This document shows positions 18,101 through 24,235 of a stretch of 53,399 nt of DNA, piece after piece. This DNA is from Cyanobacteriota bacterium (GTDB lineage Bacteria > Cyanobacteriota > Cyanobacteriia > Pseudanabaenales > Pseudanabaenaceae): positions 1-53,399 of the forward strand of contig JANXUJ010000106.1 in the NCBI GenBank assembly GCA_025356295.1. Direction: 5' to 3'. Every line of letters starts with the position of its first letter. The first letter of the stretch is position 1. Made by a program: the position numbers and the translations under genes. The notes below the pieces were generated by a model. That model did not search any database. It was given only the letters and a program-made list of their open reading frames with translations, and was not told the origin of the DNA.

Positions 18101-18285
18101 CAATCACAGTTGCTACAATCTCCCAAGTTCAGACATCAGAAGGGGTTGCAAGTTTAATGAAAGATATTTCTCACATTTCTAAACGCACGCTTACTTCTTC
18201 TTCGGAAGTATCCAAATTTATCAAGTCAACCAAGCGATATTCTGGAGATTTACAACAATCTTTGGCAAATCTTAAAACCCGATAA
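15118..18285 (+). CDS. TPR-fused methyl-accepting chemotaxis protein
   Basis: First gene of the operon, 1055 residues from ATG 15118 (AGGGA six bases upstream; an in-frame ATG at 15103 is possible). Order: TPR region (about 5-85; GRYEEAMQQFSELLSEDPRNPKLH), a polar linker to about 280, transmembrane helix (about 284-310), an extracytoplasmic sensor resembling double Cache, a second transmembrane helix (about 574-597), HAMP, a second HAMP-like block near 728-780, and the MCP signalling hairpin, with tip FLSINASLEAARTGNMAGGFVMVAEEVGELA. It probably senses a signal for pilus-based movement. The N-terminal TPR before the membrane helix is unusual for MCPs generally; the second MCP of this operon has a shorter version. 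A 15-bp tandem duplication lies in the linker (15700-15735). Confidence 0.92.
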   Translation: MMTAQYQAALHSYVEGRYEEAMQQFSELLSEDPRNPKLHIWLGATFRKAGKTEYAKAQYQQVLTLTDDPDLLDLASTSLAQIQNKLANTALKTVLPKAEDRIPKDLDNLHDLSSSKKNDLLSNSHDNSYAIATDDDLTLIAPPSTNSILKGSTNAQSNGIVPPPPAIAALFKNQVAENQVKNQEHQRELSELDEDISDGDISDGDIAKEPISSILNDTIENIQKVNQKSKKAKKAKNHGISVEFPALESVESALFGDQGNPKLIDNKSNSTPIALEDMFKFSSVAQKITLWGALVATIPAIALGIAAYQVGDRLLLSKVKQGQQSEAIALAKGTGDFLKQQATDVEVVKTLLISTEVGQNTFKSLLTLPIIQQRQYKQQLTNRLNLYSQAYPQYASVSVFSTSGELIAQSTNSKTLQTINPITLDKVASTDSVLISNPVVGKDGASLYAVVSVKNPASQKVGMVLQVEIPVKTLINQLNTNVSGNFFIIDSANKYIASSQLINTGEDASSDFAMLSELRSAQSPDLRDVAKSDRNVQILAYAPVPNMQNYGILTWDLLTTIDKATALSGSQNLLLVIGAGIAITPLLVGAIAYVLSRKLSSRLKYIRLALRDLGRVKADTGTSSEVMFSGTLSVEGNDELSDISLSINKMSEQFQTMMQKQEQEKQRLQVQVVKLFKVLSKLARQESREVKDGDLSDENILVLGKKVRAEMVQRTAEAESNRKQNEDIQKHLVQMLRDMQSLADGDLTVSTQAINGDLEGVSVFFEEVMRGLQNIIGQVKSSANQVNFSLGQNEQAIANLASVSQRQVDMVTRSLNTAQMLKLSATTIVNNSQQAVQSSLIVAEKISDSDRSIDAVMEKVGELQNTVSTTAKRVKHLGEVSQKIALAISSINEIAVKTNFLSINASLEAARTGNMAGGFVMVAEEVGELAARSVAATKEVESLLGMIQRETNEVMASIESGSNQVSESNILAIAAKDSLQQITQISQQIDGLMSAITVATISQVQTSEGVASLMKDISHISKRTLTSSSEVSKFIKSTKRYSGDLQQSLANLKTR

Positions 18286-18379
18286 CTTAGTGCAGATAGT
18301 ACTTTTAGCTAATGCTTGGCATTACCTGCATTAAGTTTAATAGATAAATAAGTTTATTAAATAAGTTTATATAGATATA

Positions 18380-20326
18380 ATGAATCCTTCAATGACTAAT
18401 CAAGAAACACAAGTTAACAAAGATATTGCTAATAAGCTTAATATCGATAAACTTGACGAAAAGAATGAGCCTTTTAATCTAGATGACACACTAGAGGCTT
18501 TACATTTGTTCGATATAAATCTTGAAATAGAAGCTAACAATGAACTGTATCCAAACACAGAAAATCAGCTAGATAGTTTTCTACTAATTCAAGAAGATAC
18601 TTCTAGTGAAGCAAAACTGCCAATGCCAGACTTGTTTGTAGATATATTTTCAGATTCATTTCTCGATCAATTATTAGACGATGAGAATGAACTATATGAA
18701 GTTAATGACGAGGATATAAATGCTATTGGAGATGATTTCTCTAATGCTTGGAATGGACTCTCTGTGCTTGATTCTTGGTCTAAAGTAGATGATGTTGAGA
18801 CTCCAATATTAGAAAAAATGGAAGTTGGTTTTGATTTTTCTAATTCAGAAGTTGATACAGCTATAGAAGCATCACCGATCTATCATAAAAATGTCTATCA
18901 TAAAGATAAAGAAAGCAATAAAGAGCCTATTGATGAGGATACAAATGATGAGGACACAAATCTGCATCTAAATCTAGAGATTCCATCTCAAGTTTTAACT
19001 AATGACACTGCTATTCATATTCCTTTATATGATTTGGAAATATTAGAAGATTTGTCAGAAGAATTATTGATGCGGAAGGGAGGCTTAGATGTTTATATCG
19101 GTGGAATGAAAATATTGTCGGAGGAAGCTCAAAAAAATTTGCAGTCATTAGCTCTTAACGCAGTTACTCAAGACCAGACTGCGATCGCACTTTTGCAAAA
19201 TACTTTAGAAAGTTTAGCAAATGCGCTTAATCTTGCTGAGCAACAAACATATGCGATGAGCCAAGATGTCCGACACCTAAGGGGAAATCTGCATCAAGTG
19301 CTAAACACGCGCTCTGTGACGCGTGTGTTATTGATTGATATTGAGCAAATGTGCTTAGCAATTTCCAGTAAGGTCATTCTAGAAGTCATTCCTATTGAAC
19401 TCTATGAGGACTTTGAGAATAGGGAAGCTATACTTTGGCGCGATCGCTTGATTCCTGTAGTACGGCTTGATTCTTTGCTAAAGCTCAATTGTCGCCATAA
19501 TCTCAACCAAGTTTCGCATCAGTCTAATCAATCTCTGCGATTGCATGGTCATCTAGAAAGATATAAGCCTGCTAATGCTAAACCTTCATTTTTAGTAATG
19601 TGTCATGAAAACGATGTATTTGCATTGCAGACTGATGGCTGCTGGAGCGATCAAGAAGCCACTTTTCATCACATTGAAGGAGATATTACTCTACCGAATA
19701 TTTTTCTGGGGGCGGTGATTTTAGGTAATAGTCAGGCGATCGCTTTGCTCAATCCTTCGGAGTTAGTAAGTCAATGTGTACGATCAAGATCAGATAAAAC
19801 TGGACTGGTTACCCAAACTTCTTCAACTCTCCCAAATATTCAGACTATCCAGACAAATTTGCATGATCTAAGTAGCCTGTCTGATTTTTTTGGGGCAGAT
19901 GACTCCCAACAAAACTCTAGCCGTCCACAGTCACCTCAGCCTAAAATTTTAATTGTCGAATCTTCAGCTAATGTTAGGCGCTATTTGGCAATGACCTTAG
20001 CAAAGTCAGGCTTTTTGACGGAGCAAGTTCAAAATGGGAGAGAAGCGATCGCACTTCTGCAAAAACGTTTAGATACCACACTAGATATTGATATTGTGAT
20101 CACTGATTTAGAGATGCCACAAATGGATGGATTTAAACTCTTATCAGATATTCGCAATGATAAACTGCTCCAAAATTTACCCGTAGTAGTACTTACATCT
20201 CGTAATAATGAAAACAATCAAAAGCTTGCCTTAGAATTGGGTGCAACTGCATATTTCAGCAAACCATATCAGGAGCTAGAGCTAGTTACAAGTCTGAAGC
20301 AAATACTCGCGATCGCCGTAAATTAA
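18380..20326 (+). CDS. CheW-like and receiver-domain protein lacking kinase domains
   Basis: 648 residues. Residues 1-220 are a very acidic, low-complexity region (Asp/Glu/Asn-rich, with a DEDTN duplication). Residues about 235-310 form long helices resembling a CheA dimerisation segment. About 315-480 is CheW-like (VLLIDIEQMCLAISSKVILEVIP ... RLIPVVRLDSLL). The C-terminus (about 525-645) is a receiver with D576 in VITDLEMPQMDGF, T in VLTSR and K in SKPY. The first acidic pocket reads VESS, so only one of the two usual acids remains. HPt and ATPase domains are absent, so it looks like the back half of a hybrid CheA such as the one at 26916. It may be an adaptor or phosphate sink. No clear ribosome-binding site; ATG 18392 is an alternative start. 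Confidence 0.85.
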   Translation: MNPSMTNQETQVNKDIANKLNIDKLDEKNEPFNLDDTLEALHLFDINLEIEANNELYPNTENQLDSFLLIQEDTSSEAKLPMPDLFVDIFSDSFLDQLLDDENELYEVNDEDINAIGDDFSNAWNGLSVLDSWSKVDDVETPILEKMEVGFDFSNSEVDTAIEASPIYHKNVYHKDKESNKEPIDEDTNDEDTNLHLNLEIPSQVLTNDTAIHIPLYDLEILEDLSEELLMRKGGLDVYIGGMKILSEEAQKNLQSLALNAVTQDQTAIALLQNTLESLANALNLAEQQTYAMSQDVRHLRGNLHQVLNTRSVTRVLLIDIEQMCLAISSKVILEVIPIELYEDFENREAILWRDRLIPVVRLDSLLKLNCRHNLNQVSHQSNQSLRLHGHLERYKPANAKPSFLVMCHENDVFALQTDGCWSDQEATFHHIEGDITLPNIFLGAVILGNSQAIALLNPSELVSQCVRSRSDKTGLVTQTSSTLPNIQTIQTNLHDLSSLSDFFGADDSQQNSSRPQSPQPKILIVESSANVRRYLAMTLAKSGFLTEQVQNGREAIALLQKRLDTTLDIDIVITDLEMPQMDGFKLLSDIRNDKLLQNLPVVVLTSRNNENNQKLALELGATAYFSKPYQELELVTSLKQILAIAVN

Positions 20327-20491
20327 TATAAATTAATAAGTCTACTAAGTGGCTGTGCCTAACTAAAGAACCAAACCAGATATGGAGTTGCCCCTCCTAC
20401 TCAGGCGACTGCATCTTTTAGGTTGGCTACTTATGTAGTTTAAACTACAGCTTAAATTTACATATTTTATTTATACTGTATTTAAAGAATT
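20327..20491. other. Gene-free stretch before the palindromic element
   Basis: The 366-bp gap 20327-20692 contains no convincing reading frame. Its first 165 bp are A/T-rich with no feature I can name; the element at 20492-20572 and an A/T-rich promoter-like stretch upstream of the PATAN-REC gene make up the rest. Confidence 0.5.
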
Positions 20492-20572
20492 GGTAGTCAT
20501 GCAATGGAATTGTGTTGCGGGTTCTTTGCGCCCGCAACACAATTCCTGAAAACATTACTTTGCAGCACTACC
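20492..20572. mobile_element. 81-bp MITE-like palindromic element
   Basis: Terminal inverted repeats GGTAGTCATGCAA (20492-20504) and the complement of the right end GGTAGTGCTGCAA differ at two positions. Inside is a perfect 16-bp inverted repeat, GGAATTGTGTTGCGGG at 20506-20521 with its complement at 20531-20546. An 8-bp direct repeat, AAAGAATT, borders the element on both sides (20484-20491 and 20573-20580), as expected for a target-site duplication. It carries no gene. Confidence 0.7.
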
Positions 20573-20692
20573 AAAGAATTATCTAAAAATAAATGTGCAT
20601 AAGTATTTATACGGGGAATACTAAATCTTATTTTATTGTAATAAATTGAATTTAACGATTGAGTTATTAGCTAAAGTTAGCACTCTAATTCT

Positions 20693-21949
20693 ATGCAAGG
20701 CAATCTCCACAATCCATACAAGTTATTGCAGGTCATTGCTCAGAAAGACCTAACAGGCTGCTTGTCGATATCAACTCCACAAGATACGTCAGTTACTTGG
20801 CAGTTGTATGTTGGCGGGTCTCGTTTATACTTTGCGACAACAAGTGGTTATCGTCCCGAACGTTTTGGTTCGCTCTGGCAACAAATGAACCCAGATTTGC
20901 CCTTGCCCAATCTTAGTCTAGGCAAGTCAGAATATGAGAGTCTTTACGAATGGCAAGTAGAACATCATAGTTCCCTTACTGAATTTCGGCGCATACTGCT
21001 CAATTTTTCGAGAGAAGCCCTGATTCAAGCTATCTCACACACCAATACCTATGCAAAATTTGAAACTAATGCTTGTATTAAGCCTGTACTAATTGCTGCA
21101 CCATTAACTGACATCATTAAACCAGCCTCTAATCATATTCGCTTCTGGCAAAAACTACATGCTTCAATGCCCTCTCCATTTTCGCGCATTTATCTAGATC
21201 AAAGTAAAGTCGAATATTTCAGTCGCTTTTGGGATAATAATACCAGTCTATTAAATGTGAGCTTACCCACTTGGCTGGGAATATTAGAACAGAAACTTAG
21301 TGTTTATGAGATTTGTTATCAACTTCAATTAGAGTCTCATATTTTATCATTGTGGTTGCATCCATTAGTTGAAAATAAAACTTTGGAGGTCTTCCCCTCA
21401 GCGACAAATTTAGCGATCGTATCTCCAGAACCTACGGGTCCACTAATTGCCTGTATCGATGATAGTAATACTGTGCAGCGTCAGGTTAAAATGGTGCTGG
21501 AAATGTCTGGATTTCGGGTGTTGGGAATTACCGATCCGACTAGTTGCCTCACTTCATTAGTAAGGCAAAAACCAGCTTTAATTTTAATGGATATCACTAT
21601 GCCAGAGGTCGATGGTTATGAACTCTGCACGATGTTGCGGCAATCGCGACATATGCGGAACGTTCCAATTGTGATGTTTACTGGTCGAGATGGTCTCATT
21701 GATCGCATGAGAGCGCAACTTGTGGGGGCAAATGACTACATTACTAAACCTGTCAATACTGACACACTAATTACTAAAGTCCAGCGACTACTCCAAAACA
21801 ACCAAACTTCAACAGAAACAGCAGGATTCCCGCACTCTAAGGGTACTCCGTTGAGTGACGGGAGGAATGTGCGTGAGGCGTACCCGCCGAACAAACTATC
21901 TATAAACGCAGGCAAGATTTCTTCAATACATGATATAATTTTGCCATGA
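20693..21949 (+). CDS. PATAN (DUF4388)-receiver response regulator, PilG/PixG/HmpA-like
   Basis: 418 residues. The N-terminal PATAN region (about 5-130; LQVIAQKDLTGCLSISTP) and a middle helical domain are followed by a receiver (about 255-375): DD pair in ACIDDSNTVQRQ, phospho-acceptor D300 in LILMDITMPEVDGY, T in VMFTGR and K in ITKP. The layout and position match the PatA-type regulator that heads pil/pix/hmp motility operons in cyanobacteria. The domain ends near residue 372; the last about 40 residues (TAGFPHSKGTPLSDGR...) read through a hairpin region that looks like insertion-element DNA. The stop overlaps the tnpB start as ATGA. The C-terminus is therefore probably not the ancestral one. 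Confidence 0.87.
   Translation: MQGNLHNPYKLLQVIAQKDLTGCLSISTPQDTSVTWQLYVGGSRLYFATTSGYRPERFGSLWQQMNPDLPLPNLSLGKSEYESLYEWQVEHHSSLTEFRRILLNFSREALIQAISHTNTYAKFETNACIKPVLIAAPLTDIIKPASNHIRFWQKLHASMPSPFSRIYLDQSKVEYFSRFWDNNTSLLNVSLPTWLGILEQKLSVYEICYQLQLESHILSLWLHPLVENKTLEVFPSATNLAIVSPEPTGPLIACIDDSNTVQRQVKMVLEMSGFRVLGITDPTSCLTSLVRQKPALILMDITMPEVDGYELCTMLRQSRHMRNVPIVMFTGRDGLIDRMRAQLVGANDYITKPVNTDTLITKVQRLLQNNQTSTETAGFPHSKGTPLSDGRNVREAYPPNKLSINAGKISSIHDIILP
21829..21885 (+). repeat. Insertion-element hairpin with possible pseudoknot
   Basis: CCCGCACTC (21829-21837) pairs with GAGTG-A-CGGG (21853-21862). The loop contains GGGTAC (21841-21846), which is exactly complementary to GTACCC (21880-21885) beyond the stem. 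The GGATTCCCG...CGGGAGGAATGT frame resembles the end hairpins of cyanobacterial IS200/IS605-type elements. It may be the left end of this element or a remnant right end of another. Confidence 0.5.
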
Positions 21950-23151
21950 AACAAGTCCTAACAGTATCTTGCAAGCTTGAAGTATCACCTGAACAGTCTA
22001 CTAAAATTGATGAGACCCTTCAGGCGTTTGCTAAGGCTTGCGAATATGTGAATCAAACTGTACCGCCAAATCTGATGAACGAATTGGCGATGCAATCTTT
22101 GATATATCACAATGTTAGAGATATGTTTGGACTTTCGGCTCAGTTGGCTATCCACGCGATTAGACGGGTTTCTGGAAACAGAAAAATAGCTAAGAAAGAT
22201 AGTAAACCCGTTACTGGTTTCGCTCCTACTAGCGTCACCTACGATGCCCGTATTTTTTCTTTCAGGGAAAAAGACTGGACTGTAAGCTTGACTACTACTG
22301 GTGGTCGAGAAAGGTTCCCATTGGCTATAGGTAATTATCAGCTTGGACTGCTGAAAGGTCAAAGTCCTAAAACTGCGACCTTATGCAAGCGTAAAGATGG
22401 TAGTTACTATCTCAATATTCAGCTTGAATCTCAGCCAACCGACCCGCCACAAAGCGATGAAGTTTTAGGCTGTGATTTGGGTAGGACTGATATTGCGGTT
22501 ACTTCTGAAGGAGAAAAGTTTAGCGGTAAAGAAATTACCAAAGTTAGGAATCATTTTGCTAAGTTGAGAGCAAACATCCAACAAAAAGCCTCGAAAGGCA
22601 CACGCAGTAATCGGCGTAGATGTCGAGAATTGTTGAAACGGTTATCGGGCAAGGAAAAGCGTTTTCAGGCTTGGGTAAATCACACGATCAGTCACCGTAT
22701 TGTAACTGGCGCTCAATGCAAAAACCAAATTATTGCTTTAGAAGATTTGACGGGGATTAGGGAGCGCACAAATAAGCAACCTAGAAGTAACAAAGAACGC
22801 AGACTTAGTAATAGTTGGGCGTTCTTCCAGTTGCGGCAATTTCTTGTCTACAAGGCAATAAAACATAGCGTCAAGATTTTGTTTGTCAGTCCCGCCTATA
22901 CCAGTCAGATGTGCCATAAATGTAACCATATCCATCCTGTGAAAGGTGAGTCTTATAGGAATGGGAAAAGATTTGCTTGTGGTCATTGTGGTTGGAAAGG
23001 TGACGCTGATTTGAATGGCAGTAAGAATATTGCTGCTCTTGGGGCTTCCGTAAATAAGCCTGAAGGTTCGAGATTGTTTTGCAGCATTGCAGATACTCTC
23101 AGGGCTATTGAAAGCCCACACTGTACCTGTACTCAGGTTAGTGTTGGGTAA
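21946..23151 (+). CDS. tnpB: RNA-guided endonuclease/transposase TnpB (IS200/IS605, OrfB type)
   Basis: 401 residues, full length. The RuvC-like acids are present: D177 in VLGCDLGRTD, E266 in IIALEDLTGI, and D353/D355 in KGDADLNGSKNI. The four-cysteine zinc finger (MCHKCNH ... CGHCGW) lies between the last two. TnpB proteins cleave DNA with a guide RNA that usually comes from the element's right end. No tnpA is present, so the element is IS1341-like or no longer autonomous. It lies between the PATAN-REC and CheY genes of a motility operon, in the same direction; its ATG overlaps the upstream stop by ATGA, and a TATAAT is seen about 10 bp before the ATG. Confidence 0.93.
   Translation: MKQVLTVSCKLEVSPEQSTKIDETLQAFAKACEYVNQTVPPNLMNELAMQSLIYHNVRDMFGLSAQLAIHAIRRVSGNRKIAKKDSKPVTGFAPTSVTYDARIFSFREKDWTVSLTTTGGRERFPLAIGNYQLGLLKGQSPKTATLCKRKDGSYYLNIQLESQPTDPPQSDEVLGCDLGRTDIAVTSEGEKFSGKEITKVRNHFAKLRANIQQKASKGTRSNRRRCRELLKRLSGKEKRFQAWVNHTISHRIVTGAQCKNQIIALEDLTGIRERTNKQPRSNKERRLSNSWAFFQLRQFLVYKAIKHSVKILFVSPAYTSQMCHKCNHIHPVKGESYRNGKRFACGHCGWKGDADLNGSKNIAALGASVNKPEGSRLFCSIADTLRAIESPHCTCTQVSVG
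23115..23148 (+). repeat. Right-end hairpin of the tnpB element
   Basis: CCCACACT pairs with AGTG-T-TGGG, and an inner ACCTG/CAGGT stem closes a TACT loop. It overlaps the last codons of tnpB, where TnpB guide-RNA scaffolds usually lie. Its one-base bulge next to the closing four pairs is like that in the hairpin at 21829. The exact right border of the element cannot be fixed. Confidence 0.5.
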
Positions 23152-23190
23152 TTTACTTAATCACCTAGATCAAGAATCACTAAAGGCTCT

Positions 23191-23556
23191 ATGAAAACAG
23201 TACTCGTTGTCGAAGATGGACATGCTGAACAACAACTTATTTCCAGTTTGTTGTCGCGCTCTGGATTTGATGTTGTTCTGCAAGGAAATGCTGAAGATGC
23301 TTGGCAATGGCTATCTAGCCATACGATTCCAAATTTGATTGTTTTAGATGTGATTATGCCTGGTCAAAGTGGATTAGATTTATGTCGTACCATTCGCGAT
23401 CAAGAAAAGTTTAAACAAGTTCCCATCATCTTTTGTACTTCTAAAGATCAAGACTTCGATAAGTTTTGGGCGCTACGGCAGGGTGGGAATGCTTATTTGA
23501 CTAAGCCATTTGCTCCCAAGCAGTTACTAGAAACGGTCTATCAGCATGTTAATTAA
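23191..23556 (+). CDS. CheY-like single-domain response regulator (PilH/HmpB-like)
   Basis: 121-residue stand-alone receiver. The acidic pair is E8/D9 in VLVVEDGHAEQQ, the phospho-acceptor is D53 in LIVLDVIMPGQSG, with T in FCTSKDQ and K in LTKPF. There is no output domain, so it acts by protein contact, as in pil-type systems where the CheY protein directs pilus motors. It sits between the tnpB insertion and the CheW gene, and in related operons it directly follows the PATAN-REC gene. ATG start; the tnpB stop is 39 bp upstream. Confidence 0.92.
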   Translation: MKTVLVVEDGHAEQQLISSLLSRSGFDVVLQGNAEDAWQWLSSHTIPNLIVLDVIMPGQSGLDLCRTIRDQEKFKQVPIIFCTSKDQDFDKFWALRQGGNAYLTKPFAPKQLLETVYQHVN

Positions 23557-23560
23557 AACC

Positions 23561-23600
23561 CAGAACCTATGCTGCGCCTAACACAGATTTCTAGGTTCTG
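23561..23600 (+). terminator. Weak hairpin after cheY-like gene
   Basis: CAGAACCTA (23561-23569) pairs with TAGGTTCTG (23592-23600) over a 22-base loop. The 5' side AAAACCCAGAA matches other palindromes in the window, but the loop has lost symmetry, so it is probably a decayed copy rather than an efficient terminator. Confidence 0.35.
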
Positions 23601-23623
23601 TTTCTAAGTTCTAGTTCTTAACT

Positions 23624-23653
23624 ATGCTGAGATACTTAATGCTGAGGTACTTA
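23624..23653 (+). repeat. Tandem copies of a 15-bp motif
   Basis: ATGCTGAGATACTTA and ATGCTGAGGTACTTA lie head to tail; a third copy is at 35411-35425. The two copies can be read as a 13-codon frame (MLRYLMLRYLIVL) ending in TGA that overlaps the CheW start as ATGA. Confidence 0.75.
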
Positions 23654-23661
23654 ATAGTTCT

Positions 23662-24159
23662 ATGATTCAAGAATATTGTCGACTTAGAGTTTCATCATTA
23701 CTGCGGATCGCTCTTCCAGTTAGCTATGTTGACGAAGTTGTGCAGCTACAGCCTCAAGATATTAGCCCGATCCCAGGTGTTGATCCTTGTCTATTAGGAC
23801 TTACTAATCGACAGGGAAGTTTACTATGGGTTCTGCATTTAGAGAAGTTTTTAGGTATTCAACCCAACCCTCTATCGAAGCCAATTATCGCGATCGCCAT
23901 GCGCGCACAGATGCCAGATGGGGGGATGCGCCGTCTGGCTTGTGTAGTGATGGCTCTCGAAGAAATTGTGATGCTTGATTCACAAAAGCTACTCCCGCTG
24001 CCAAATAAATTGCCGCCACGAGCCAAAGCTTTGTTGTCAGGCTTGGTAAAGCTCGATAACAATACCTACGGAATTTTAAATGTCCCAGAAGTATTTCGAC
24101 TCTTAAATCCTGATGTGAGTGAAGCGATCGCTGAATTAGTCGATATTTCTACAGCCTAA
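23662..24159 (+). CDS. CheW-like adaptor (PilI/HmpC-like)
   Basis: 165 residues, one CheW domain: LRIALPVSYVDEVVQLQPQDISPIPGVDPCLLGLTNRQGSLLWVLHLEKFLG is the usual first subdomain, followed by VVMALEEIVMLDSQ and GLVKLDNNTYGILNVPEVFRLL. CheW proteins bridge MCP signalling tips and the CheA kinase at the cell membrane or pole. It follows the CheY-like gene and precedes the second MCP, the conserved order of pil-type clusters. ATG start at 23662. Confidence 0.9.
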   Translation: MIQEYCRLRVSSLLRIALPVSYVDEVVQLQPQDISPIPGVDPCLLGLTNRQGSLLWVLHLEKFLGIQPNPLSKPIIAIAMRAQMPDGGMRRLACVVMALEEIVMLDSQKLLPLPNKLPPRAKALLSGLVKLDNNTYGILNVPEVFRLLNPDVSEAIAELVDISTA

Positions 24160-24235
24160 AATCAAAAAATTCAAGATTTATTCACTCGCTATACTTTCTG
24201 ATAACTTCCCCTAATAATTTCTCTAAATAATCTCT

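Noticed and set aside
22738..23121. 127-codon frame antisense to tnpB
   Set aside because: It is the complement of the conserved catalytic half of TnpB; not a second transposase.
23624..23653. Direct repeats suggesting a CRISPR array
   Set aside because: Only two adjacent 15-bp copies without spacers; no array and no cas genes in the window.
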